Source: Tetramitus jugosus | Lineage: Eukaryota > Heterolobosea > Eutetramitea > Acrasida > Vahlkampfiidae | DNA: 64,000 nt | Assembly (NCBI GenBank): GCA_937625935.1 | Contig: OW569364.1 | Coordinates: forward strand, 124,001 to 188,000 | Reading direction: 5' to 3' | In this document: piece after piece, positions 1-10,037 of the stretch | How positions within the stretch are numbered: position 1 is the first letter of the stretch | Layout: every line of letters begins with the position of its first letter | The notes under the pieces: generated by a model | What the model was told of the DNA's origin: nothing | The model's input: the letters and a program-made list of their open reading frames with translations, nothing else | The model's database searches: none | Position numbers and translations under genes: made by a program

Positions 1-3000
1 GGTATAAATTCTATTCTCTGAAAGTTTTGTAATGTGGAGTAGTTCTTGCCACTAAACGACCATATTCTATACTCATCATCGGCACACGTTGGCAGATTTT
101 GAACTCTCGCAATGAATGAATAAGGTTCGAACTGTCTTACTACAATATGCGGATCTTCAATGAGTATATTGGTGTTATCAAGCAGCAAATCTGGCATTTG
201 GAAAGATGCATGTGCTATTCCAACTTTCCTTGCATTGTGAAATACTTCTACCTCAATAATCGAAGGTAAACGACCCATAAATCTAGCCGGCAGGGATATG
301 TTCGCTGTATTGAGAGTTGACAAATAGGAAATCACACTCGATTTCATATCAGCTATTTCATGCATTGACCATGTATAAGTAAAATCTCCCTCAAAACCTG
401 CTATTGTTGCAGTAAAAGTTGCATCTTCACAGTATTTTGTTGGTTGTATGATTACAATAGTGACTGTGACAGTTTTGTTGCATGATGATCCTGCAAATCC
501 TTCGTTACAAACGCAAATATCGCTACCTAAACATGTTCCATTCCCAGAGCATACAAGAGGATCACTCACACTCCTACCAAAACATTGGCCACACATCATG
601 TCCTCTCTAGTAGTATTGTTGGGTTGAAGTTTTAACAAGGTAATGGAAAGAGGTCGATAAGAGCCAAATTGTATGCCATCGAGATAAAGTCCATTTAAAT
701 TCCACGATTGAGGATCGTGACAATTACTGAACCACCATCCAGATTCTTGTGAAATTGCACAATTAAGAGCGGCGACACTTGAATAATTATCGTACGTGCT
801 GAAGGGCACTCCCATTTGCGATATCTCTGGTCCCATTTGAACTGTCAGAGGATAGTTTTGTGTAGAAGAACCAACTTGCATTTGTCCAACATATGATGAT
901 AGTTCGATGTCAGATCCCCAAATATCCAAACTAGCTTGTTGTGAAGAATTTGCTAATAGGTTCAGATTTTCAAGACCAATGAAAAAGTCACCATCCAGTT
1001 CACCAAAACCATTGACATAATCCGTCCATGGCTTGTTAAAATCGACGGTCCCATGTATTCTCTTCTGAATAACGAGAGATGCAGCGGTCATATCACAATA
1101 GACGAGCATCGACTTACAATACGGATAAATTCGATAAACCCCAGAAGGAGAGCTTGGCCATAAATCGAGAATACTTTTACAGTCAATCAACTCACTAGCT
1201 TCTGTAATGTTAAAGAATTGAACTTCCACTACTGAACCGGTCGAATTAAGATAGGGAGCATAGAGTACTGTTATGTTTCGGGTGATATCCGCGCCATTGC
1301 CAGTCATTTGGCTTACAATTGAAGACATTGATGCTCCCCAGTCATTGTACTGAGCATTCAACACTGAGTGACCATTATACACAATACTCTTGTTAGTAAA
1401 TTGAAACCTATTACGATTGACTCTCACTTGCCCTGAAATCCTTAATAGACTGTCAAACCCTGTCGAATGGTTGTCAGTAAAATTGTTCCCTCTAAAGTCA
1501 GATAGCGAACATATCTCTGGGAATACGAGAGAAACGAACACGTCTGATACTATATTATCAATGAAAGTATTACCAATGATAGACATTGGACCTGTGCAGT
1601 AAACAGGACTTTCGAGAGAGAGAAGTGAAGAAGCAGTCATATTTTGAAAAATATTCCCTCGAATCGTCAAGATCCCTTCTCCCTTCTTGTTCACTCTCAC
1701 CGGACCTGAACATCCTTGAAATGAATTGGCTCCTATCGATAAAGTCCAACCTGTTCCTGATTCACTTGTGGTGTTGAGAGGCTCTTGTAAATTAAAAAAC
1801 ATATTGCTTGATACACTGACAGCTACAGAAGCTACATCTACCTGGACGCCCTGTGATGGTCCTGCGAATGAATTACCATCGATCAAGAGCGTTCTCCCAG
1901 ACTTCATGACTATATTCATGATCTGAGTTCCATTCGTTTCAAATATATTGGTGCTAATAAGAGAGGATGCTGTTGGTACTAGGTCGGTTGTAGATAAGGA
2001 TATGATCGGAATTGAAGACATATTTGATCGGAACGTGCTCGCTTGAAGGTAAAAAATTGGCGAGTCTCGAACTTCAAAGCTGGATGCACCGAGAAACTTA
2101 GAATTCATCACATCCACCCGTCCACCAACAACTTTAAGAGTGACTCCAGTTATCTCTGCATGATCTAAATGTATGGTTGATCCTGTATCAACATATATCA
2201 TTGGATGTTGAATACTCCCCTGCTGGCATCGAATGTAAGCAGGTTGCTGAGAAATACCCTGTATAGACAAATATAATGACGAAACTATCGTAGCGCCATC
2301 ACTAACAATAACTGTCGCCCCAGATTGGATCACGATGCTTTCATGCAAAGTGATTGAGTTCTTAACCACATACGTAGTGTTTGTTAGGAACGTAAAAGTT
2401 GAGATGTTACCGTGAATTAAGACAGTGGGACTTGTTTCTGATCCTACTACGATAATCTGATTGTTCAGTGAATCTGGAAATGGAACGCCCGGAATCCACT
2501 TTTTGTTGATTGAACTACTACTCGTAGCCACTATAATATTGCCTCCACTATCAACAGATACTACTTTTCCTATATCAGGACCATCACCTCCAAACACATT
2601 ACATACTGGCGTCATTGTTGATGGAGTGAATAGAAATTTACATATAAATCCATCTGGTACGATGGTGCTCCTAGACGACATCATCACTCCCCCTACAGAG
2701 ACATTACCAAATATACTTCCAGAAACTAGCAGAATATTTGACAATGGATGGTCACTCGAGAAGCTATGAATTTCTAAGGAACCTTGAGATCCAGAAGAGT
2801 TCACAAATGCTATGTTATCAGTAGTAGTCGAGTAGGCCCAAACCTGAGATCCAGTCGGCTCTATGGCAAAACTGAGATCTAGTTTTCTGACAACGAGCTT
2901 TGCTACAGTTTGGGGACCAACAAAACGAATCATGTTTTCTTGGTTTGTCACCTTGTATTCAAATATGAAATTTTTGGCATCAAGAGGTAGGACCATATTA

Positions 3001-3716
3001 TTAAATGACACAGAACTATCCACTGTGCCACTTATAGTTACAATGTTTTTGTAAGCACTGATATATCTTCCAGTATTTTTGCCCGAACCATAGCCTGGAT
3101 TCCCTAGTGGATAAAACTGTCCATCATGATAGCTCCACAGAATAATTCTTGTAGCACCTGTTGAATTTGCCTCAAAACCTGTAAAATAGGTCACATCAGT
3201 CACAGGATCAGTCGCAATATCATAAATTTTGGATCCATTTGCCAAGCTATTGTTAGATAAAGCAGTACCATTCATGTAGAACAAACTTGTAAAACCTTGC
3301 CCATTGATCTCTCCTGCCACAAATATTTTGTTGTTGCCATAGGCCACAGCATTGGGAGAATACGGAAGCACTCTGGTCCACTTAGCAGCACCACCCTTGG
3401 CCATCAACATCACAAACCCAAATGAAGTGACATCCTGCAGTGCATCAGAATTTAATATTGCCTCCTGAACTACAAAACCAATTGTCTTCGTATTATCTGC
3501 TATTCCAACGACAATGAGGTCATCATTAAACAGCACATTGGCAACATCAGTAATGTTCATTCCTCCACTTCTACTCATTGGTGTTTGCCACCCGAGTGAG
3601 AAAGGAGAATCAAGAGTGGTGGCAACAACGGAATGGAACCAACATAGTTGAAACATACATGCCCACAGCAAGAGGGCAAGTAAGTGGTAGAAATTGAATC
3701 TGTGGGCAGTGTTCAT
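1..3716 (-). CDS. Large secreted/surface protein with beta-helix, fibrinogen-like, EGF and REJ-like regions (partial)
   Basis: A single frame is open from an ATG at 3716 to the left edge, so at least 1,238 residues are present and the C-terminus lies outside the window. Residues 1-32 form a signal peptide with a long hydrophobic core. Residues about 460-780 carry many short repeats of the type G-N-x-F, as in right-handed parallel beta-helices. Residues about 835-1030 match a fibrinogen C-terminal domain: they include YCDMT, a DYVNGFGELDGDFFIGLE stretch, and a GWWFSNC...NLNG segment. A Cys-rich EGF-like module follows (CSGNGTC, then CVCNEGF), then an Ig/PKD-like stretch resembling REJ regions of polycystins. 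By family it should be an extracellular adhesion or recognition protein. Expression as a membrane-anchored form is inference, since the end is missing. No in-frame stop was found. Confidence 0.8.
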   Translation of the reverse strand, partial: MNTAHRFNFYHLLALLLWACMFQLCWFHSVVATTLDSPFSLGWQTPMSRSGGMNITDVANVLFNDDLIVVGIADNTKTIGFVVQEAILNSDALQDVTSFGFVMLMAKGGAAKWTRVLPYSPNAVAYGNNKIFVAGEINGQGFTSLFYMNGTALSNNSLANGSKIYDIATDPVTDVTYFTGFEANSTGATRIILWSYHDGQFYPLGNPGYGSGKNTGRYISAYKNIVTISGTVDSSVSFNNMVLPLDAKNFIFEYKVTNQENMIRFVGPQTVAKLVVRKLDLSFAIEPTGSQVWAYSTTTDNIAFVNSSGSQGSLEIHSFSSDHPLSNILLVSGSIFGNVSVGGVMMSSRSTIVPDGFICKFLFTPSTMTPVCNVFGGDGPDIGKVVSVDSGGNIIVATSSSSINKKWIPGVPFPDSLNNQIIVVGSETSPTVLIHGNISTFTFLTNTTYVVKNSITLHESIVIQSGATVIVSDGATIVSSLYLSIQGISQQPAYIRCQQGSIQHPMIYVDTGSTIHLDHAEITGVTLKVVGGRVDVMNSKFLGASSFEVRDSPIFYLQASTFRSNMSSIPIISLSTTDLVPTASSLISTNIFETNGTQIMNIVMKSGRTLLIDGNSFAGPSQGVQVDVASVAVSVSSNMFFNLQEPLNTTSESGTGWTLSIGANSFQGCSGPVRVNKKGEGILTIRGNIFQNMTASSLLSLESPVYCTGPMSIIGNTFIDNIVSDVFVSLVFPEICSLSDFRGNNFTDNHSTGFDSLLRISGQVRVNRNRFQFTNKSIVYNGHSVLNAQYNDWGASMSSIVSQMTGNGADITRNITVLYAPYLNSTGSVVEVQFFNITEASELIDCKSILDLWPSSPSGVYRIYPYCKSMLVYCDMTAASLVIQKRIHGTVDFNKPWTDYVNGFGELDGDFFIGLENLNLLANSSQQASLDIWGSDIELSSYVGQMQVGSSTQNYPLTVQMGPEISQMGVPFSTYDNYSSVAALNCAISQESGWWFSNCHDPQSWNLNGLYLDGIQFGSYRPLSITLLKLQPNNTTREDMMCGQCFGRSVSDPLVCSGNGTCLGSDICVCNEGFAGSSCNKTVTVTIVIIQPTKYCEDATFTATIAGFEGDFTYTWSMHEIADMKSSVISYLSTLNTANISLPARFMGRLPSIIEVEVFHNARKVGIAHASFQMPDLLLDNTNILIEDPHIVVRQFEPYSFIARVQNLPTCADDEYRIWSFSGKNYSTLQNFQRIEFI

Positions 3717-4060
3717 TTGAATTTGTTGAGTGTTGTGAGAACTCACAACGAATCGGTAGAAAAGTTCAACCTGCACTTGACATGACACTCGAGTTACCCT
3801 GGGATAGGGTGGGGGAATTGTACGCGCGATGGAACGGAAAATACCAGGTATCAGAATTGCTTCTTTTGGTGAACATACCTTCGACAGAAAGCAATCTTTC
3901 GTGAAAACTCACTGACATCAAGTAGATCATATCAGAAGTCGTTTTCACATGTGGATGTCGATGAGAAGAGTTACTGTAGTTGTTCACCTTGTTTTTATCT
4001 TGGAAGATAAAAGTTTTTTGTGATTTTCCGACAGAAACAAAACAAAAACAAAAGTTTGAC
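3717..4060. other. Divergent intergenic spacer
   Basis: This gap lies between the starts of the surface-protein gene and the Rab gene, so both promoters should be here. A minus-strand ORF overlaps it but has unremarkable composition and no homology I recognise. No repeat or RNA gene was seen. Confidence 0.5.
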
Positions 4061-5259
4061 ATGGAGGACACTGTATCGATTGCCCGGACTGATATGAGCT
4101 CTTCTTCGAAGAATCACCTGTAAGTGTTTGAGCAGTCTTGAATTAATAGTAGCAAGTAACAAAAAGCTTACTCTTTTTCATTGTTATCTATTTACAGATA
4201 CAAGCTATTGGTTGTCGGTGATTATGCAGTAGGAAAAACTTCATTGATTCGCAGATACTGCACTGGAGAATTCACATCCAACTACCGTATTACCATTGGA
4301 GTTGATTTTTGTATGAAGCATATGGACTGGGACGATAGCACATCAGTGTCACTTCAGTTGTGGGATATTGCAGGTATGACTTTTTTCTATCCATGATGGA
4401 TTTTTTTGGTGAGATCCATGTGCTTTTTGCAAACTCGACATTTTTTGGTGGTGATGTGTTGTGATGATCGTGGATGATTGAGCGGTAGTTAGTTGTTCTT
4501 TGTGTGTAACAAATGGCGCCATTTTTTTATTGTAAAGTTGGATGACGAAACTTTTGAGGCCATGATGAGCTTACACCAAGGCTTTTTTGTATTTTTGTTG
4601 ACAACATACAGGTCATGAACGTTTTGGAGCCATGACACGAGTTTACTACAAATTTGCAATTGCTGCTGTTGTTTGTTTTGACATTTCCCGTCCATCTACG
4701 TTGGACAATGTCAAAAAATGGAGAGATGATATTACGGACAAGGTTGTGTTGCCTGATGGTTCACCCATACCAATGATTTTGTTGGCCAACAAGGTAGGAT
4801 ATACGTTTTTCCTCAGTTTTATTTCATTTTGACTATAAAACTTCTAACACAACAAAATTGTGTGCTGATAATTAGTGTGATTTGCCTGATATTACCATTG
4901 ATAAGGCCAAAATGACACGATTTGCTACTCAAAACGGGTTCTTGGCATGGTTCGAAACCAGTGCTAAAAACAATTTGAACATTGACAATTCGTTCAAGAC
5001 ACTTGTTGGACACATTCTAAAGCTAAGCAAGACAATGAGAATTGCACCACCAGATACCAATATGAACACTGGATCTCTCAATGTTATTGGTGCCACATCA
5101 ACCAAGAAGGCACTTCCCTATAGAGACTACTCTGATGAATATCAGAGCAATGGCAATGTGGATGATGAGGAAAAGCAACGGAGAAACGAAGGACGAACGA
5201 GCACAGGCAACAATGGCGGTGCTTCTCAATCAAGATTTTCAAACAGTTGCTGCACATGA
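4061..5259 (+). CDS. Rab32/38-type small GTPase
   Basis: Four exons (4061-4119, 4198-4373, 4612-4793, 4876-5259) join in frame to 266 residues. Introns are 78, 238 and 82 bases with GTAAGT, GTATGA and GTAGGA donors. The protein has the P-loop GDYAVGKT, the switch II motif WDIAGHERFG, the base-binding LLANKCD motif (split by intron 3) and ETSAK. Isoleucine in place of the usual threonine in WDTAG, followed by MTRVYYK, is the known signature of the Rab32/38 group. The end SNSCCT offers paired cysteines for geranylgeranylation. Family members act on lysosome-related organelles, mitochondria or phagosomes; which applies here is not visible. The tail (about 70 residues) is charged and low in complexity. 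Confidence 0.9.
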
Positions 5260-5622
5260 TGCGTGTGGTGTGGAGATGATCCATGTTTGTTCACATGTGC
5301 CACACAATACGATATTTATATGTGTGCATGTGTTGAGCGGCAGCCCATGTGTGCAATGTGGCAACAGTGTGTATGTGGAGTAGAGTGGAGTAGTTGTGTT
5401 TACGTGTGAAACAGATCTGGTGGCATATTTGATTCCAATACTACCTCTCTTCTCCGACGACTTCATTGGCACATTTATCTCTTGTTTGAGTGTGTAGGAT
5501 ATACGAATATATTTTCTTTCAACTGGAATTCTCATTCTCTCGTTATTGTTGTTCTTGAGTGACACTATCCAGTGTTTCGGCGGCCAAATGTTGATTTCCC
5601 GGTTACGGTTTTTATTCGTTTC

Positions 5623-7077
5623 ATGACCCCTGGTTCAAAGCAAACATCAAAGGAGACGATGCGTTCAAGTAGTACTCTATCGTCGAGAGACAGAAAGCGA
5701 AGTAGAGGTTCGAACAAGGGTTCTTCATCGCCTCTGCAATCGCCCCCGTCCGAGAGCCCACAGAAGGGTCTATTCATATCGAACTGTCTGACTCAAACTT
5801 CTGGACTTGGGTCTTCTTCCGCCACTACTGTCCATTCTTCTCGGTCAAGAAGAAATTCAACTCCTCCTGTGAGCTCCTCTTCCGACGGCTATCCAAACAA
5901 TCTAAGTACACTCTCATCTTCGCTTCCTTCGCTCCAATTCAAGAGACCAACAACAAGAAACGACCATCGACATGCCCGAAAACAAATGTTAATGAATTCA
6001 ACTACAGCAATTACTGGTGTATCGGGACATTACAACAATTCAAAATATGTATTGGAGGCTATATGTGACACATTGGAACAGATGTCTCAAAATGATTGGC
6101 TACTCGGTGGAAGTTCGAACAATTCAACCACCGGATCCAGTGCTAACAACAGTTATGTTGATGAGTATAAACTAATGACGGACTCGACATCCTACCAACA
6201 CGATTACAAAGATTGGAAAAATAAAACCAAGTTGGTAAACGGATCTGCAAAGAAAGCTGGCCGGAAAAAGAATACACCTAAGATGGTTTATCAGACAGCT
6301 CCATTTGGAGTACTACTATCAGAACCTATGAAGTCATTGTACAATCAAGACTTTGATATCTGCACAGAAAAGCTAGATATTCAAAACAAAGACAGAATAC
6401 TAAAAAATCCTATTCTGAACAATCCTTGGAACAACTTATCAGATACTGATACGATCGATGAGCATGATAATGAAACCAAGATAAACGGACAACACACAAC
6501 CCTTTTAGAAACAGTGAATGAGAAGGGCATCGAAGAGGAGGAGAAAGGAATACAAGAGGATAGTTCCAATGTTACAGCTGTTGTGACGTCTGAAGTCAAA
6601 ACCAAAGAACCAACAGATCCTGTCCTCATGAAGACAAATACATTATTCTTTTCGAACCATCCTTCAGAGAGGAACATCTCTGTGGAAGATTTTGAAGCTC
6701 AGGATGTAATAGGTCAACATCGACCAAAAACATCAAGTTCAATGGACAGTAACTATCTGAGAAGACAAAAATCAGATACGTGTTCGGTATTCAGCTATCG
6801 AAGTTCATCTTCGCATTCAAGCAGGAGATCTGGAAGATCTAGATCAAAACTCGGAAAGCCAGTCTATCTACAGCGGTATCAACCCCTATTGCAAGAGATT
6901 GGGAGTGAGATGTATACAAGCCCAGAGGTTTGTAACAATGATATCGTTCCCAGCAGAATCGCAACTCCAATACGGAGAGACGAACTTTATAGGATCGGGG
7001 CAGAGACTGGTAGAAGCACTAGCTCAAGACTCTTTGGCTCTCGAATGTCTGTCGATATTCTGAATTGTTCTTTATAA
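5623..7077 (+). CDS. Ser-rich protein of unknown function
   Basis: This is a 484-residue ORF from the first in-frame ATG; the frame is open further upstream but only from a non-ATG codon. The first 130 residues are a basic Ser/Pro/Arg-rich tract that looks disordered. A more ordered central part (about 140-300) includes the hydrophobic segment KYVLEAICDTLEQM and the stretch PFGVLLSEPMKSLYNQDF. The C-terminal third has a second Ser/Arg-rich block with many RSGRSRS-like phosphorylation-prone sites. I recognise no family. It ends 16 bases from the stop of the convergent metalloprotease gene, so the two transcripts probably overlap in their 3' ends. Confidence 0.75.
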   Translation: MTPGSKQTSKETMRSSSTLSSRDRKRSRGSNKGSSSPLQSPPSESPQKGLFISNCLTQTSGLGSSSATTVHSSRSRRNSTPPVSSSSDGYPNNLSTLSSSLPSLQFKRPTTRNDHRHARKQMLMNSTTAITGVSGHYNNSKYVLEAICDTLEQMSQNDWLLGGSSNNSTTGSSANNSYVDEYKLMTDSTSYQHDYKDWKNKTKLVNGSAKKAGRKKNTPKMVYQTAPFGVLLSEPMKSLYNQDFDICTEKLDIQNKDRILKNPILNNPWNNLSDTDTIDEHDNETKINGQHTTLLETVNEKGIEEEEKGIQEDSSNVTAVVTSEVKTKEPTDPVLMKTNTLFFSNHPSERNISVEDFEAQDVIGQHRPKTSSSMDSNYLRRQKSDTCSVFSYRSSSSHSSRRSGRSRSKLGKPVYLQRYQPLLQEIGSEMYTSPEVCNNDIVPSRIATPIRRDELYRIGAETGRSTSSRLFGSRMSVDILNCSL

Positions 7078-7093
7078 AGAGGTGATCAAGTTG

Positions 7094-8827
7094 TTATATG
7101 ATACTCCGTTTGGACAGTCTCTCATTCAAGGAAGGAACTCGTTCTTTTGTTGTACATAGCGTAGATCGACTTCTACCATTCTGGATAGATGATATTCTTC
7201 GAAGACAGTATTCTGAGAGATACTCACTTTCCTGGAAGTCACTCAATGATAAAACATTAATCCTGTTGGTTAACCAGAGCACCTCAGATGAGAAAGCAAG
7301 GAAATCGTCTCGTACCTTGAAAAACTGAAGCAAATCATTGTATCTTTTGATGATGGGAAACTGAAGGATGAAATGCAGCTTCCGCAAGCACACAGGGCAC
7401 AAAAACATTGGTGCTTGATCATCTTCGTAAAGTGAGGCCGTTCCATTCATTAAACAGGCGAAGTATATACAATGTTTAAGCCCAAAAATATGGAGTACCT
7501 CATGAGTGACAGTTTTCAAAGACCTTCGAAGTATGGTACTGATCCTACAGCTTTGGTACTCACATGATCCCACCTTTGGGAGAGGAGTGCACACCTCCGT
7601 ACGGCTTCTGGTCTTCCGATTGTTTAACTTGACGAATAGAGGATCATATCGAGAAAAACTAAAGAGTCCACAGCGAGTACCAGCCCATCCAACAACAAAT
7701 AAGTCAGCATCATCCATGTATAGATCCCACATTGTGATTCCAATCACGCATACAGCATCCCGTGGTATCATACTCTCTATCATGGCTAAAATATCAGAAA
7801 TGTACAGCTGTGACAGATCGTGATCAATAGCTTTGCGACATGCAACTGGACGGACATCATTCTCTGCAATTTCAAAGTACACACAACAATTAGTGTTACT
7901 TTGTTCATTGTCCTTTTGTGGTTGAAACTCCAACTTGTTTACAGGATCGTCCTTCTCATACCAACTCTCATTGCTTTTCACATAGTTATTTGGAGCAAGG
8001 GACTCTTTTGGAATGCTGTAACGTCTCAATGTTTGAAACTGAACATCTTCAAATGACTCCCCGTGATCTGACAACAATGGAAAAGGTCCATGGTAGATAC
8101 TTGCATCAAAGTCACTTTCACTATCGATTTGAACCTTAGCTGTTTGAAGAGATCTCAGTCGAAGTGCTTCCTTTGACTCTCGCTTTCTATTCTTCTCGTC
8201 AATAACTCCTGTCTCGCGTTCCGTCGAGAGATTGCAAGAACCTTTGGTTTCCATGTTCGTTGTTGGTGCAGGAGGATAGCCTTTTCGAACTTGAATTGCA
8301 GGCATATTCTCTATCAGATTCGGCATCTGAAGGAACACTGACATGTACTCCGAAAGTACCCGCAAGTCTAGAAGACGATCCACCCCAAATGAGCCGATAG
8401 GCAGCATGTACACCTTGTTTCTCTTGGTGTCATTATCGTCACTGTAATTGGTGATTGTATTCAAATTTGATTGAACGAAATCTTGAAAAGTTTGTCCCTT
8501 CTCCGTGTATTGACTCAACCAATCGGAAGGACCTGGAATGGGCAAGGGAAGGAAGCAATGTTCTGGTTCCAAAAGAGGAGGAACAGGCTCCCCAATGGCA
8601 CTGCGAATCACAGAGTCAGTCGGGCACTGGAATGGAGTAATTATGGTGCTGGTTGATGAATCCAGGTCCTCACTCATTGTTTCAATGGATAATGTCACAT
8701 CAGTAGAGGTTTGGTTGACTGGCGAGAACACCGGTTGACAATTGTCCGTGCTTTGCTCATTGTCTGAAATGGGAGTATCCTGGGCTTCTTCGGTTGTATC
8801 CATGCTATGATACGTACCATTATCCAT
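7094..8827 (-). CDS. Archaemetzincin-type zinc metalloprotease
   Basis: The 577-residue protein contains the extended zinc motif HEVLHIFGLKH at about residues 442-452. It is followed by a cysteine, a second cysteine in YFACLMNG, and a downstream CPVC pair. This HExxHxxGxxHC pattern with the later Cys pair defines archaemetzincins (AMZ family), which bind a catalytic and a structural zinc. The catalytic region (about 330-520) is close to usual AMZ length. The first 330 residues are an acidic, Ser/Thr-rich extension, longer than in typical family members. The enzyme should be a soluble peptidase; its substrate is unknown. The ATG at 8827 lies 179 bases from the divergent ORC6 start. Confidence 0.85.
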   Translation of the reverse strand: MDNGTYHSMDTTEEAQDTPISDNEQSTDNCQPVFSPVNQTSTDVTLSIETMSEDLDSSTSTIITPFQCPTDSVIRSAIGEPVPPLLEPEHCFLPLPIPGPSDWLSQYTEKGQTFQDFVQSNLNTITNYSDDNDTKRNKVYMLPIGSFGVDRLLDLRVLSEYMSVFLQMPNLIENMPAIQVRKGYPPAPTTNMETKGSCNLSTERETGVIDEKNRKRESKEALRLRSLQTAKVQIDSESDFDASIYHGPFPLLSDHGESFEDVQFQTLRRYSIPKESLAPNNYVKSNESWYEKDDPVNKLEFQPQKDNEQSNTNCCVYFEIAENDVRPVACRKAIDHDLSQLYISDILAMIESMIPRDAVCVIGITMWDLYMDDADLFVVGWAGTRCGLFSFSRYDPLFVKLNNRKTRSRTEVCTPLPKVGSCEYQSCRISTILRRSLKTVTHEVLHIFGLKHCIYFACLMNGTASLYEDDQAPMFLCPVCLRKLHFILQFPIIKRYNDLLQFFKVRDDFLAFSSEVLWLTNRINVLSLSDFQESEYLSEYCLRRISSIQNGRSRSTLCTTKERVPSLNERLSKRSII

Positions 8828-8926
8828 GTCTCTTTGTTTGAATATTGATGAAAACTCAACAACACGGGTTCTCGGCTCTGTCTGATCAGAACCAGAAGAT
8901 TACCTAATTCCGCTCTTTTATCCGTG

Positions 8927-8936
8927 CCCGCCAAAA
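8927..8936 (-). promoter_or_regulatory. E2F/DP-like site upstream of ORC6
   Basis: The plus strand reads CCCGCCAAAA, the reverse complement of TTTTGGCGGG, a textbook E2F/DP recognition sequence. It lies about 70 bases before the ORC6 ATG. ORC genes are known E2F targets in animals and plants; use here is inference from one site. Confidence 0.4.
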
Positions 8937-9005
8937 TAGTTGAAATTCATCCAAAAAAAGGAACGTTAGCATTTTTCGTTGAACATCACGTCCGGTCACA
9001 CTTGC

Positions 9006-10016
9006 ATGAGTATGTCGTCTTCTTCACTGTCCATACAGCCTGCTGTTGTCCAAAAAGCTGGTGTGAGCAAATTGGTGAACCGTGCGACGAACAAGGCCAA
9101 CGAGTACTTTCGTCTCATCAATGCCAAGTGTCCTCCTTATGGTGAGCTTCCGACGCCTCAAGCCAACATTGCAAAGGTCATGATCTGTATACAACTCGCT
9201 TGCATCTTCCATGATATTCCATATGACAAGTCAGAGCTTGGTCGGCTCAGTGGTGTCTCTCAACAAGACTACATTGCCAGTTTAAACATTGTACGGAATG
9301 TTTTGGAACTGAAGCCTCAGATACAGTTCTCGGTGTTGTGCAAGGAGTTTGGATGCCCTGGAATGAGCAATGCAGCGGAAAGATGTCTCGACATGTACAA
9401 GAAGAAGTTTGTGGAGAAGGTGAGCGACTTGAATAAGAATCGTGTTGATTTTTCAGCACCAGCCTACAAGGCTGTTGCATTCTTTATTACGGCTCGACAC
9501 TTGAAGTTTAAGGTTGATCGAAACAAATTGATGGAGGTGACAAGTTGTACCAATGTTCAATTTAGTAATGTTTTGTCTTCCATGACAGAGTTGTGTGATT
9601 TGAAGGAGTTGATTGTAACTGACTCATTGAAGGATATAAGAGAGCGTGTCACAGAACAGCGGAAGAAAAAGTTGGAAAAGGAAGAGAAGAAGAATCAGCC
9701 TGAGCAAACCGAACAGGAGAAGAGTGCAAAAATAGAGGCTCATTTGACTGAGCTCATGAAGAAGAATCGGTACCTTGATGTGAACACTGAGCTTTCCAAC
9801 ACAGCTGTCGAGAAGTTTATTCAGGCTGACAAGAAGAAACAACCCGAGAATGAATCAGCAGAGAACAATACGAACTCTACCCACACTGCGCAAACCAATA
9901 ATAACAGTACACTCAAGAGACCTCGACCACAATCATTCCTTGAATCTGAAAAGGTGAAACCAAAGTCTAAGAAGATGAAACAATTGGTTTTGAATTTCAA
10001 TAACAATCCAGAATAG
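9006..10016 (+). CDS. ORC6: Origin recognition complex subunit 6
   Basis: From the first ATG this encodes 336 residues. The first 190 or so follow the ORC6 layout of two cyclin-box-like (TFIIB-like) helical repeats. Recognisable stretches are KANEYFRLINAKCPPYGEL, KVMICIQLACIF, LGRLSGVSQQDY and FSAPAYKAVAFFITARHLK. The C-terminal 130 residues are Lys/Glu-rich and end with the basic cluster KVKPKSKKMK followed by a hydrophobic QLVLNF, as expected for a nuclear protein with a short ORC-binding tail. ORC6 helps the origin recognition complex bind DNA and load MCM helicase. ORC6 is poorly conserved in protists, which makes this a useful clear case. An E2F-like site lies upstream. Confidence 0.85.
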   Translation: MSMSSSSLSIQPAVVQKAGVSKLVNRATNKANEYFRLINAKCPPYGELPTPQANIAKVMICIQLACIFHDIPYDKSELGRLSGVSQQDYIASLNIVRNVLELKPQIQFSVLCKEFGCPGMSNAAERCLDMYKKKFVEKVSDLNKNRVDFSAPAYKAVAFFITARHLKFKVDRNKLMEVTSCTNVQFSNVLSSMTELCDLKELIVTDSLKDIRERVTEQRKKKLEKEEKKNQPEQTEQEKSAKIEAHLTELMKKNRYLDVNTELSNTAVEKFIQADKKKQPENESAENNTNSTHTAQTNNNSTLKRPRPQSFLESEKVKPKSKKMKQLVLNFNNNPE

Positions 10017-10037
10017 AATTATTTATATATATAAGAC

